A stretch of DNA of 64,000 nt from Circinella umbellata (Eukaryota > Mucoromycota > Mucoromycetes > Mucorales > Lichtheimiaceae), in NCBI GenBank assembly GCA_025093555.1, contig JAIWNF010000013.1:496001-560000 (forward strand), in the 5' to 3' direction. This document shows positions 1-12,347 of this stretch, piece by piece. The position numbers and the translations under genes were made by a program. Every line of letters begins with the position of its first letter. Within the stretch, counting starts at the first letter, position 1. The notes beneath the pieces are model-generated. The model was not told the DNA's origin and ran no database searches. It was given only the letters and a program-made list of their open reading frames with translations.

Positions 1-2
1 CT

Positions 3-1450
3 TTTCTACCTATTCATCCTGGAAACCCTAAATGGCAAAGAAAAGAGGAATGGATTATTGATACAAACCCCAGTGTGATGGAGCACCCTGAACAAGACCT
101 GTACAATTCTGGCCTTGTACTTGATGAGGGTTGGGATTGACATCTACGTGTGTATTCATATATTCCCAGCCTAATAAACTTTAGATTATGGAATGGTTAT
201 TGACTTCGTTGTCTCTCTCTTTCTCTCTCTAATTATACGTTTCTTTCTTTTTATTTTGTTATATTATCGATATAGGTCATTCGAAGAGCTTCTCTGAAAG
301 CACAAAAAGTGTAAAGCCACCTGGGCGACCCATAGGAGATAATGTTGCTCAATGGAATGATTTCGCGTCGGTAGGGGTTGCAGAGCAAGTTGTGATACAA
401 GACCAAAGAGCTCGACAAAACGATCAAGCAGCAGCATCTCATCAACGGCAGCAACAATCAATTACTCCGGTTGATACACAATCAGGATTTTTGATTGATA
501 CAAGCGATGTGATTAGTAAATCGGTCATTTCCGATACAAAACTCATCAGTACGTCTTTCCAACCAACATCCACATCATTTGATTCTTCAGTATGGAAGGC
601 CATGTCTGGCCTTAATATGGATAATAGTATACCAACATCAACACAGAGTGAACAATCACAACAAGCATCATCTCCACGCGATGGAGCATCTGCTACGACT
701 ACTACTACTACTACTTCTATTCATGTTCAAAATAATACCAAAAATATGGTCGATAATACAACAGATGATCTTCTTTCTCCCACTGAGGAAACCAGTACAG
801 ATATGCTCAGTATACAGGCACCGTTAACACCTCGTAACAATAATACAGAGACGAGTACCATTCAACAGCCATTAACTCCACAAGTTCCAGAAAGTTCAAA
901 AGTAAATAGCCCTCATACTGCCGATATAGGAGTCAGTGATTCATTAAAATCTGCATTATTTGAAACGTCACAAACGGATGCATCAGCATCAGATAATTCA
1001 CAAGCTGTATCTACATCACTATCTTCTGAAAGTTTATCCTCACCTTCTGGACAATCGCCTTCACCCAAACCAGAAACCGATCAAGAACCTAACGCGGATC
1101 CACGCGGCCCACGACTTGGCTCGTTTAAGATTAGTATTCCAGAGAAGGGTGATTGCGTCCTCAAAATCTACATGGTAAAACTCTATTCCACATTAAACTC
1201 ATTTATTCATTTGCTAAGGTATTTTCGACAACTAAGGTATTAACAAAAAAAAAAATTGCATGTACGATTTTAGAATGTTTCACCTGAAGATAGTGCTCGC
1301 GAATTCTGTAACGAGAATGGTATACCTGACATGTACGATAATGTGGCTGCGCTTATCAAAAAAGCATATGATAATTTAAAAACCAAAAAAATTCTTGAAA
1401 CCAAAGGTAACAAGAAAAAGAAAAGTTCAAAGAAAAAAAAGCAACAATAA
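3..1450 (+). CDS. 3' part of an unrecognised S/T/Q-rich protein (gene enters from the left edge)
   Basis: The 5' end lies outside the window. Proposed exons: 3-129, 276-1174, 1274-1450. The first piece (reads HPGNPKWQRKEEWIIDTNP) runs in frame to a TGA at 138-140 unless a weak donor (GTTGGG at 130) is used; that donor joins in phase to the acceptor at 274-275. Exon 2 is very rich in Ser, Thr, Gln and Asn and looks disordered. The last exon has a short conserved-looking segment (NVSPEDSAREFCNENGIPD) followed by a Lys-rich tail, and the 1175/1273 junction joins it smoothly to FKISIPEKGDCVLKIYM. This C-terminal part looks like a small folded domain, but I cannot name it. The alternative is two genes: one ending at 140 (AATAAA at about 172) and a second starting inside 141-275. 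The coding nature is fairly sure, the first junction is not. Confidence 0.55.
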
Positions 1451-1687
1451 ATTAAGTAGTAATACTGCTATTGTGATTGCTGAATCCCAAGTATAATCAC
1501 CCTTCCTCTTAATTTTTTACCATCATCCACCCACCATTCCATCATCCGTAATAAACCTCTTTCATTATAAAAGAACACCATTAATAATAATCATAATACT
1601 ACAAGCTTTGCATATATCAAAAGATACAAAATGTAAATAGAGAAAGAAAAATAAAAAAATGAATCCATCAGTTCTTTTTATTATTAT

Positions 1688-2640
1688 TTAAGCACGGGCA
1701 AGACGAGCGTTGCGGGCCAATTGGCGCTTGTTCAAACGAACAACCTTCTTATCAGCAGCCTTGGCAACGGTTTCTTCCTTTTCGGTGAGGATAACTTCGA
1801 TGTGGGAAGGAGAGGTCATGAAGGGGTTACTAAGAAGAAAAAAATAAATTAGAGTTATTATCAACCAATTATATTATTTCATTTTGTAACTGTAGCGACT
1901 AAAATACTTACATTCTACCGTGAGCACGGTATGTGCGGCGACGGTGCTTGGGAGCTTGGTTAACAATGATGCTGGAGATGTAAAGTTCTTCAACATTCAA
2001 ACCCTTAGCCTATACATATATATAATAGTCCAATATTAATATTTGATATCTTTTCTTCTAAACACTTATTCCACATTTTTTGCGATCGATTTAATATATA
2101 CCTCAGCGTTGGATTCAGCATTCTTCAACAAGTCAGTAATGAACTTGACGGACTTGACGGGCCAGCGACCTTGAGTAGCCTTGAATTCCTTGGCTTGAGC
2201 AGTACGGCCAACACCACCGTTAAAGTGACGGAAAGGAATGACCTGCTTGTGCTCAGTGACGTTTTGCAAGTAGCTATAAGCCTTGCTCAACTTTAAGCCT
2301 TGGATGGCAACTGCAACTTCATGAGTGTTCTTGAACTATATAATTATTAAATGATTTCCAAATAACCGTGTTATTATGATTGTGTGTAAAACTGTGTCGT
2401 TCTTTTCTTTGTTCTTTTTGTTGCATTTAATTTTTCTTTTCGTCAAAATGAAAAAGTTGAATACTTGCGTGAACACGGAGGTAAGAACCACGAGACTTGG
2501 CAGCTGAAGAAAAATAATTAATTAAAATAATTATTAGATATATATTTACATGAATAATATATTATTGGCTTTCCAATTTTAAAATTTAATTAATAATTAC
2601 CTTTGGACGCGTTAGAGGGAGTGGCAGCGTATCTCACCAT
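1688..2640 (-). CDS. RPL17: 60S ribosomal protein L17 (uL22)
   Basis: Large-subunit ribosomal protein that lines the peptide exit tunnel. Exons in gene order: 2640-2601, 2503-2469, 2335-2102, 2009-1912, 1829-1688, giving 182 residues (usual length about 184). Recognised from the start [13 protein letters not shown], then [57 protein letters not shown] and [13 protein letters not shown], all uL22 signatures in order. Intron 2 begins with GC (GCAAGT) rather than GT: only this border restores the conserved RVH-FKNT junction, whereas the nearby GT would break the frame. An intron probably also lies in the 5' leader, with an acceptor (TATCCAG) about 15 nt before the ATG. The C-terminus ([20 protein letters not shown]) is more basic and divergent, as is usual for the family. 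Confidence 0.96.
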
Positions 2641-2717
2641 GGTTGGCAAATATTCTGGATAGTAATACAAAAAAATAAAATAGGTTCGTCCTTTAATTAG
2701 TACATATAATCGTTTCT

Positions 2718-2757
2718 ATCCATCCATCCATCCGTTCATCCATTCATTCATCCATCC
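2718..2757. repeat. ATCC/ATTC tetranucleotide tract upstream of RPL17
   Basis: An imperfect (ATCC)n/(ATTC)n tract about 80-115 nt upstream of the RPL17 start, within the probable 5'-leader intron. On the coding strand it reads as GGATGAATGAATGGAT-type repeats. A 16-nt core (2738-2753) recurs exactly at 49027-49042 in the first intron of RPS17. Confidence 0.8.
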
Positions 2758-5331
2758 GATTTTTTTTTGTCGAGTGTATTCGTAATAATCGCTATCGTTT
2801 TCTATCATCTTTCTCCTTTTGTTCCATTTGATGTAATACCTTTTTACGCGTGAATAGAGAAGGAAGCAAAATTGTTGCTAATCCACGCTCCCTAGTAGCC
2901 ACAGCCCCCGGGTCGGCACCGGACTTTCATTTAACTTATAGACCTGACAACAAATGGTTTCCTCAACACCAAAAAAAAACATATTCTCTTCAACACTTTG
3001 GTCAAATTTGTACATTATGAAATTTTATATTCATCCCAATGTTAATTGTCGCCATAAATATGGTATCTTTATGACTGTACAATGTCTCATATTTAATAGA
3101 ACACAGCTATACCAACTAAGATAGCAACGCGAAAGCTCTTATGATTGTAGTTGTCATGTTTCTCTATAGTTGTCTATTCAAAGCTATAATAAGGTGTTTG
3201 GCAACCATAACGTTTTGAAAAAAAAATACTGACGGCATTAATATACGGGCATGTTCATATTGTAGATATAATATTATTAGCACTCTTGAACGGCGATGGA
3301 CATTGTTGCTTTAGTAAGCAACGAGGTGTTCAATATTAAATTTTACATATAACTAGTTTTGATTGTTTAAATAACATACATATTACTTCTCTATAGCCAA
3401 ACATCTATTATGATACTAATAACTTGCGGTTGTATGGGAACAAATATTAATCGCTTATATTGTGAATCTGAATAGCTGTAGTATTATCAATATAAATATC
3501 TATATATAACGCACGGACCACTATATCCCATTAAGCTTCTTTCATCAATATGTGACATGCTGTACATCCCTGATCCACTATACTTATCATAAATGAAAAC
3601 TGTTTCTTAATATAAAAAACAGCAATATATAATCTTTCAACAGAAATATTTTGGGTAATATAGGACTATATGATTGATGATATGGTAGATCAGTACCTGG
3701 TGGTGTCCATATTCCAATATATATATAAGCCATAGAATATTATAATAGGTGGTTCTATTAAGACATTGTATAACCCAATAGTAACAACGTGCCTAGTAAG
3801 TATGTAAAAATAAATCACTCACACAAAGCACAAAGTCATTCTTTCAATGAGTATATCAAAACAGATTATAGTATAAATTTTCTCCTTTCTTTTACATAAA
3901 TTATTATATACCATTATATTATATATAAAAGTGTAATTTAACATTATGTAGCCATCTCATTCTATATAAATAGAAGTAAGTATCACTATGTAACATTGCT
4001 TATATGTATTGTTGCCATGTTATAACAGTGTGTGCGTAAAATACAATGCCATATAGGCAAGATATCAAAAGGACGCCGTAAGTCCCTTACATTGGCAAAA
4101 ATGCGCAGATTTCATTTCAATACACATTTTGATTTCATTGAGATAATAATTGACAGTGTTGTATTTTATACCTTATTTTGATTGTATGTACATATAAAAA
4201 GTAGTACATATTCTGAAAAAAAATATGGCAATAACTTTTGTCTACATATGTTAGTACGTATGCACTCTTTTACTACTATTAACTTTTATACATATTCTGA
4301 TAACGTTACGTACAATAAATAATTTACGTAAAATTAATGATTTTTTTTTTTGGGGGGGGGAGATATATAAGATTGGGTAATACTGTAACGGTATTTATTT
4401 TCAATTTAATTTACAAATCAAAACTTTCTAATCTAACGGGATCCCATCAAAATGCTATAATATGTATAAGAAAAATAAAATAAAAAATGGTATGAAATGA
4501 TAGTAAGTTAATAAATGAAGCGTTATCAATACATATTCATACTACTATTAATAGTAGTAGTAGTCCGTTCACAATTATCTCCAGTATGATATAATATTAA
4601 CTTACCATAAACAAATTGAAAGGAACCCGCCAGATTATATTTTGACATGTAAAAAAATAAGAAAATAAATTCAATGAGAACCATTGTTTTCTTACACAAT
4701 TATTTGATGATATATATCTAAAAGTTACAAAGATATAATGCTTACCAAGTAAGACGGGTCAATGCTTCTTCCCTCTCGGGCATACCAACCCGGATAAAAA
4801 AAAAAAAAAAAATATGGTTCCCTGTGGATGGTCTCTGCCATACAATGCCGTTGCACAGCTTTTTTTTACAAAATGGGAAAACGTTACAACGACATAAGGT
4901 TTGAGTATCCACAAGGAACCACCCAGGAGCCTTGGACCCAGGGGACCTTGAAAATTGTGCCAGCTGTCTTGGGAACTATAATCATATTAGAGAAACACAT
5001 GTCATTATTAGTAAAAAAAATAATAAGTATCATATAATGTTATCTAAAGTAAGGGAGCAGCGAGGGAAAATAAATATTATTATGAACATAGAATACTTAC
5101 ACTTCATTGGACGAGCTGGCACAAAAAAAAACGTGTGTGTTTGTGTTTGTTGTGTTCGTCAAGAGAAAAGATGCTTGTTGAATTTTCCGCCAATTTTCAT
5201 AACAACATGTAGTCAATTTGGTATGACACCTAATTGGTATAACAAATTAAAAGCATAATGATCAATCAACACTTGGATACTCAAATTAGATACAAGAGCA
5301 ATTTGTTTATATCCACTTCTTTTATGTGATA
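2758..5331. other. Intergenic, no gene seen
   Basis: AT-rich DNA between the RPL17 5' end and the 3' end of the Ndc10-like gene. A short GC-rich island at about 2888-2935, unlike its surroundings, is the best candidate for the RPL17 core promoter. A poly(T)11-poly(G)9 junction lies at 4341-4360 and a poly(A) run at 4796-4812. Open frames at 4828-5258 have no recognisable protein and include an imperfect inverted repeat. Confidence 0.6.
4816..4920. repeat. Imperfect inverted repeat, 14-nt arms
   Basis: Arms 4816-4829 (GGTTCCCTGTGGAT) and 4907-4920 (ATCCACAAGGAACC) are complementary at 13 of 14 positions and enclose 77 nt. The segment is less AT-rich than its surroundings. It could be a remnant of a small mobile element or chance; no flanking duplication was recognised. 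Confidence 0.5.
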
Positions 5332-6484
5332 TTAACTTTTTAAGGTTTCACCTTTATCCAACCAGAAAACCAAACCGAGAACTTGCTTGCTTCCTCTATG
5401 TTGCTTCTTAGGAATGATTGTACAAAAGCCATCAGCAAAATTCAGATTTCTGAGATCTTGATCTCGAAGAAGCATATGATGGCGAGCAGAAATAGAAAAC
5501 ATTTCTCTCAATCCCGATTTGTTGTTTGATGTCCAAAGAGACTTTAAAATCTTAATTAATTGACCAGATTCATAAGAGCCTTGGATCATACAGTGAGCAG
5601 CTCTATCAGCGTTTGTCTGTACCTGATCATAGACAAGGCTGCGTTCGTATTCTTTAATGATATCAATAAGAATTTTGGTTCTCTTTGGTGATGGCCATTC
5701 AATCGCACGCTGTGTGCTTTGAAACTCATGAAGAAACATCAACGCTTTTTTATACTGATTTACAGATTCATAGCTTAACGGAACTATAAGCATTTTTGCT
5801 TTTCCGTCTCTACTTAAAGGTGCTGCCTCTGTCACTACGTATTGGAAATAAAATAAACGGAAAGCAATATATTAATATCACAATAGAACGCATGTTAATG
5901 AATAATTTATTCTACTTACACTGAGGCAAAGTCGCAGACGAGCTTGGTTCGTTATCATTTCTCAAGTAGATTTGAGTCCTAACATCCGAACCAATTGCTA
6001 CATATTTTGTATATGTACGCTTAAATACAAATTCTTTAAAAAATGCAATGACGAACTCAGGTGGCCCCACAGTATATGGGTATTCTGGATCAGTATTAAA
6101 TCGATGCATATTTTCATCGCAAAAATTCTACAGTTTACAGAGTAAAATATTAAAGTACGTAATATTTTTTTAAAAAAAATAGTTAACTACCTTCCAATGA
6201 TCTATTGGTTGTCTGTAAGCAAGTGCAGTACTTGGTCTCACTTTTCTCGACAGTACCTCGAGTGCGGTATCTAATTCACTTGAATCTCTTAAAGAATTAG
6301 CGTTAGTAACCGAAACATTCGCGTGGCTACTTGAGGCCAGTGGCGTGTTAGTTCTATCATTAATAGAGTTCGGCTCCTGCTGGTTGCTTTTCTTAGGGCG
6401 ACCACGAGCACGCTTCGTTGGACGAGTGTCTACAGGTACAGTAGGAGTAGTATTCATTTCGTTAATGGAATGTTGAGGATTCAT
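5332..6484 (-). CDS. AT-hook protein with truncated Ndc10-like (Crypton/tyrosine-recombinase-related) region
   Basis: Exons 6484-6191, 6127-5920, 5834-5332; predicted 334 residues. The N-terminus carries an AT-hook (KRARGRPKKSN, about residues 24-34), which binds the minor groove of AT-rich DNA. From about residue 80 (VRPSTALAYRQPIDHWK, then FCDENMHRFN) it has the helical N-terminal pattern seen in recombinase-like and Ndc10/CBF3-like proteins that are abundant in Mucoromycota. The end (MLLRDQDLRNLNFADGFC to VFWLDKGETLKS) matches the start of Ndc10 domain 2, where the family normally continues past a GKTN-like motif with several hundred more residues. Here a TAA follows at once, and I found no continuation downstream. 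So it is either a domesticated short form or the 5' part of a decayed Crypton-like element. The family call is from memory of the consensus; the splice structure is well supported by phase. Confidence 0.6.
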
Positions 6485-9400
6485 GTTAAGTTGTTAAAGA
6501 AGTAAAAGAGGTTTTTTTTTTTTGCGCGATATAAAAAAAGGTACTCAGTATTCTTAACTAAATTTGGGAATTTTTTGAAGCATTCTAAGAAATTTCATTG
6601 GCGGACTATATTTTTTCTTACCAAAAAAAAAAAAAAAAAATATGATACTGTACCGTTTTCTTTCCTCTTGTTACTGCTATCATATCACTGTATCTACTAT
6701 TGTAAGAAATGTGATTGTGCATTGAATCACTTACATTCAAATACGTAAAAGTCTCGCTACGTATATGTATAGAAATAAGCTAAGAAAAATGTAAAAGAAA
6801 TCAATTGTTCATTGCAGCAGCCAAAAAAAAAGAAAAGAAAAGGAAAGAAAATTCCTTTTTCAGATACGTTTCAATCCATATAGTAATTTACTTGCATAAT
6901 TTCCCGAGACTGGAAACGTCCTCTAAGCATTTACGTAGTAAACTGGTTGAGTAATCCCCTTTTTAAACTATTATTTTATAGTTATGCAGATGAGAAACGA
7001 TAGTGTTATTCAGAATACAAGAAACAAAAAAATACAAAAACTACTTTTTTTATAAAGTAAAGTATTTACAAGATCAAAGGTTAACGCTGTACTGAAAGAT
7101 CTACATAACAATAATAACTTAAAAAGGTTTAATTTAATGGTAGATACAATAACAGCAACAGTACTTGACACAGGATAAATTATAGGCAATGAGTCACTCG
7201 GGAACGCACCCGCGAGAAACTCAAAATTGAACTGATGATCATAAGCAACTGGGATGTATGCTTTTATTACCTTCCGATATACCATTTCGTATTAACTCAA
7301 AGAGAGAAAATTATATGCACCAAATGGAATAAAGTTGCTAATTTTATTTTATCTTCCTACTAATAGTAAATAGTGTGTGTAGACAATAAAGTTTAATAAG
7401 TAGATCAGTACATTTATATTATATTCTTTTTGTTGACTCTAAAAAATAAATGACTTACAAAAATACTGTTATATACAAGTCACATAATAGTTATATACAA
7501 TTCTTGTAAGTATATATAATTCGAAAAGAAACATTACCCGATCATTTTAATAGCATACTATGCATAATTATCAAACGATGATGTTAATGTATATGGCAAG
7601 TAGAGAAAAATAGACCCTCTTTAAATGAGAAAAGGGATTTTTTAATTTTTTTTGATTACTTATACAACCGGCCATATTATATACCACTACAGTGTCGGTA
7701 ACTACAAGACACGCACAAAACTCCTTGTTCAACTTCGCTTATAATTATTTGATGGAATTTAACCTTCATTTATCTTTACTAAGTACCACTTGGGCTATAC
7801 AAACATTTGTATAAATATATAGTGAAATAAAATACGTATTAATTTTGATAATGATAATAATGAAAAAAATCATGCAACAAGAACAGTTTAATGATTGTGT
7901 AACAATAACAATAGCAAAGCAGCACTTATAAAAGTTATGATTGAAAAAAGAAAGTTCACTGCTGCATTATGTTTAACCTGATTGGATTAACGTCACGATT
8001 CATAATTCTTCTACATTTTTAGTAAAACGATAATAAAAAAATGGGATAATCACCATCTAAAATATAAACCACAAACTTACCTTTACGATTGTGTTTCCGC
8101 GCAAACTTTAATGCTACGTAGGTTCACATGTGTTCTTTCACATCCGATATCAGTTGTATATCATTTCTTTTTTGGTTGTAAACGAATGAAAATCACTCGA
8201 TTTTATTCCCCTTTATTCAGGACTCCCCCTAATTTTTTTAATTCTTATTATTGGTTCTCTCACTATAATCTTACTTATGAGTGATTTCTAATTCAATAAC
8301 AAAAAAGTTATTTCAGGAACAAGCAATATTAATTATACAATCAAGATGTCATTTATACCATTTGAATGTAAATATATTTTTTACTATAAATAAAATAGTT
8401 AGATAAGGGAATATGGTCTACGTACATCAAGCAAATAAAGAAATTAATTACTATTGTTAAATAATCATACTTGACAGTTTAAGGTATTGTAAAAAGAGAA
8501 AAGGGGCAATACGTATATGAAAGGAGAAATAACGATAATATGATGAGAAGAGACAGATGTGCAACCTTGATAAAGCTAGCCTCTTGGTTCTTTTTCTTAG
8601 CCGATCCTTTTACAGGAAAAGAAAAAAAATCGTGCATTGATTACGATACCTGAAATAGAACTACCTAGCTTTTTGACACAACAACGCGATCTTTATTCCA
8701 GTCACAAAATAGAACCTGTGCCTTGAAACAAATAATAAATATTGAGGGGAAGAAAAAAATGATGGTCTACACCTTTTTATTATTTCGCGTTTCCTGTTGT
8801 TGTTTATATTCTACGCATTGAAAATTTTTAAGTCTAAAAACACCAAAAATAATGTATGCTTTGGTGTTTTGGTAATAAGCTCTAGGTGGCCTTACCACTT
8901 ATTTTCCCGATTCAACAAAATAAAATAAAATATGATAACAACTCATGTATCACTAAACTGGACGTATTCATAGTAGTAATATGATTACTGAGAAAAGAAT
9001 ACTATAATCTATCATCAATATATGTATAATATATAATATAGCTCTTCTTTACCAGTTAGCTTTACTGAACCGTATATAAATACTCATCTTTCCATCTAAA
9101 CACTGTTCATAATTTTCCGTATACGTATGTATTAATAGTTTATTCAAAACTACTCTTCGTTTTTATTATTGTAAATAAACAGCCCATAGATATAATGATG
9201 GTAATGTTTATTATTTTAAAGTATATACATGGAATTATTTTGATATGTACATAATAAGAAAAAGCATACCGTAAATATAATAATAACTAAATAATGGTTC
9301 TTTTTTTGTTTACTCGTGAACCAAAATAAAAAATATAAAAATTTATATGGAAAGAAAAATTGCATCATCGCCCTTCGTCATCGGTACCTTTCTCATTCGT

Positions 9401-11539
9401 TTTCTTTAGTGAGTTGGCGTGGGGAATAGTCATGGGGATAAAAGAAAAAATCAAAGAAAAGGGAAGTAAAATATCACAAGAGTGTTTCAGGCTCTCGCTG
9501 TTCTATTATTGCTGTTACACAGATATCGCACCAGTCAATGCACCAATAGATAAAATGATACAGCGGTTTTTTTATGATAATGATGATGAGAATAAAAGTA
9601 TTATACATTTTTACATTAGAACAAATTCTAATAAAAAAAATCAAACCAGAAACGCGTACATATAAAATTACACCGTTTAAAATAAAATAGCTCCTATTAA
9701 CCAAAATAAAAGCTGATAATAGAATATGACGCAAAAACTAATTCTGAATTGACTTGCACAAAGATTTACAAACCAAGGAGAATAATAAAGGTACCCGAAC
9801 CTTGTTGTAAATAACAAATAACAAGTTTTTTTCCCAAAAAGTACACAAACGGACGGATAGACAGCAAAATAACAAAGCAGCAAGTAGTATAATGACTGAA
9901 GTCTGTGCACAGTAAAAAGGGCTTTTTCTTTATTATTATTATTGAATACAAGAATCTTCTGTATTCCGATATAATAAAAATAACACAAACAATAATAAAG
10001 GAAACATGTAGGATCGTATCACTTTTTTTTGTATAAATACTATTTATCATGAAAACATAATAAATAATAAATATCAATAAACTTTTTCTGGTTCAAATAA
10101 CAACAACAGAAAAAAAAACTAATAGATTTTACAGATACGTAAAGTATCTTTGCTGCTGTTTACCCTTCTGTATCACAGAAGGAATTAGTACTATGTATAC
10201 ATAAACAATAGCTTTCTCCTTTAGGTTATATCACAGTCTATGTGGTTGTTCTATTGAATTGAAAAAACACTGTTACCCTTATAGCAATAATCTATATATT
10301 AAATTCATTCAAGAATGGATATTTAAAGCAAAAATGTGATCTTTGTAGATAGATTATATTTATACATTTATCCAATATTTACAATAGCAAAACATGAAGA
10401 GAGTATGTGTGACAGCCAAGATGCCTTATATTACTACGTACAATTTTCCTCAGGATAATTGTGCCCGTGACAAGAAACAAGAAATGATTATTCAAATGAA
10501 TATGAGAGAAGTGATAGGAAAGCATAAAAGTATTAGTTGATATGTTGTTGGCTAAGCATATGATAGGTTTAAATCTCCAATCTTTTTTTGTTCATAACTT
10601 AAAAAATAATAACGTGGTTTATTTATATTAGACCACGACGACCATTCATCGTCATAATAATCATCACTCTGATCATATATCTCAAGCCCTTGGAAAAAGG
10701 AATCAACATATATATTGCATATTATGTATGTGTGACCTTAATTCACTTTATACTACAACAACCCTGTTCCCCCAGATCATTTCTCTTTCTTTGTATCACC
10801 ATTTTCTCTTTATTGTTGTACTTCTTTGTTTTTAACATGATTGTAAAAGTATATTAGTGTGTATCTTTTTTTTTCTCATCTTCTCCTCCCCCCACCATTT
10901 CTTTCTCTTTTCTCCCACATTTAATAATCAACGGGTTTTATGTGTAAAAAGCAAATTTTGCTAACCAATGAAATAAGATCCATTCTTCTACTCAATTACA
11001 AACTCCTTATCAAATAATGTAAAAGGCTTGTTAACCCCCAGTTGAATAACTGTGCAATCCTATAAAAGGGAATGAAGCCGTGGGGAAAAATAATAATAGT
11101 TGCTCAATATTCAAAAGAAAAAGGGGGTGTGGAAGAAAGGAAAAAAAGCAAAAAAAAGTGGGGGGGAGGATAGAAAAGGATGGATGCCTTGGAGAGCCGA
11201 TATGGGAATTTTTTTTAGTTGGTTACCCACATCCATGATGAGACCAGAAAATAATAAGAATAATATTAAGTATAGCCAAACAAAGACAAAAAGCGAGGGC
11301 GTTATTTTTTTTTCTCTTGATTTCTGATGGCAGTCTTGATAAGTGACGACATACACTTTATATAATCTTCACACACAATAGGATATACACAATACATCTA
11401 TAAATTTATATGTGTACACATGCACACTCTTCTACTCGCCCACCAAAAAAAAAATAATTACACACATACCTATTTAAAGGACCTTTTCACCAATGTAAAA
11501 ACCCCACAAGCCCAAAAATTCACAAATTAAGCCTAAGGA
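6485..11539. other. Long gene-poor AT-rich stretch
   Basis: About 5 kb with no convincing gene. The open frames here (for example 7010-7285, 9360-10077 and 11100-11356) are low-complexity, hydrophobic or Lys-rich translations of AT-rich DNA with no known motif. Two items stand out and are listed separately: a perfect 10-bp inverted repeat at 8838-8869 and a possible spliced coding scrap on the minus strand at about 8477-8735. Confidence 0.55.
8838..8869. repeat. Perfect inverted repeat with 10-bp arms
   Basis: AAACACCAAA (8838-8847) and TTTGGTGTTT (8860-8869) are perfect complements around a 12-nt loop. It would form a stem-loop in RNA from either strand. It lies about 100 nt upstream, in minus-strand sense, of the candidate coding scrap, so it could be a dyad regulatory site or chance in AT-rich DNA. 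Confidence 0.45.
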
Positions 11540-11660
11540 TCTTTTTTTTTTCTCTTCTTCTTTTTCTTTAATATCTTCTACTTATTTTTCTTCCTTCTTC
11601 CTTTACTATCTCTCTCTCTCTCTTTTTTTTTCCTTCCACTTTTTTATTTCATATTTTACT
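11540..11660 (+). promoter_or_regulatory. Pyrimidine-rich promoter/leader tract upstream of the Ecl1-like gene
   Basis: A long C/T-rich stretch, including (CT)n at about 11610-11621, lies 70-190 nt before the ATG at 11732. Such tracts commonly precede transcription starts in fungal promoters. A TATA-like TATTTAAA occurs at about 11470. The assignment rests on composition and position only. Confidence 0.4.
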
Positions 11661-11731
11661 ATTGCATCCTTTTTATATTCAACCATTTTTAAAAATAAAA
11701 ATAAAACCTTTTTGGTCTATTGCATGGCTTG

Positions 11732-12347
11732 ATGAGTGATCTTAACTGGTGCACATATTGTGACAATGCGGTGAATTCATATTCTGTAAGTTGATAGATA
11801 TTTCCTTTTTCTCAATCAGCGGTGGGATTAGTTTCCCTATAGTATTTCTAAATAGATTTACATTTTTATAATATAGGATTCACTCTACTGTAGCGAATCT
11901 TGTTTAAAGTCGGATGCTCTCCGTACGTATTATTAGAATGACTCTATTAAATAACTGTCATCGTAATAAGTGTCATATTTTAATACTGTATTTTTATTGT
12001 TGTTAATACTGTTAGGCAATCATCCGTTACTTGGTTACGATTGGCACGAATTCGAGGATTTTCCGAGACCTCATCCGTCACCAGCATCATCCGTCCCAAT
12101 ATCATCACAATCACATACATTATCATCCAATAAATCTGCATCTTTTTCGATTCATGCTCCTCCTTCATCAAATCCATCACCGGCCCTGACCGTAACAACA
12201 ACATCATCATCATCTAGTAGTACTGCAAGTAGTTCTCTTCGATCTGTCAGTTTGGCAATGACCCCACCTAGTACGAAGAACCATAGCAACCAAATAAAAA
12301 ACTTCAACATCATAATTCCTTTTACATCCTCACTCGAACAGACTTAA
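11732..12347 (+). CDS. Ecl1-family zinc-finger protein (lifespan regulatory factor type)
   Basis: Exons 11732-11785, 11877-11922, 12016-12347; predicted 143 residues. The N-terminus has the small Ecl1-type metal-binding pattern: NWCTYCDNAV, then DSLYCSESCLKSDALR, i.e. C-x2-C followed by YC-S-x-x-C. In fission yeast, Ecl1-family proteins extend chronological lifespan and link zinc, sulfur and amino-acid starvation to stress and sexual responses. The rest is a Ser/Pro-rich, probably disordered tail (HPSPASSVPISSQS and onwards). The ATG at 11732 is chosen because the ATG at 11723 meets a stop at once. Both introns keep the frame exactly (phase 0, then phase 1). A long pyrimidine-rich leader precedes it, in keeping with a regulated gene. 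Confidence 0.75.

Noticed and set aside
141..275. A separate gene start between the first two coding segments
   Set aside because: ATGs present here give only short frames, and joining the two flanking segments by a weak donor keeps the phase; kept as an alternative in the feature text only.
9360..10077. Overlapping ORFs on both strands in AT-rich DNA
   Set aside because: Hydrophobic and Lys/Ile/Tyr-rich translations with no domain, no start context and no splice structure.
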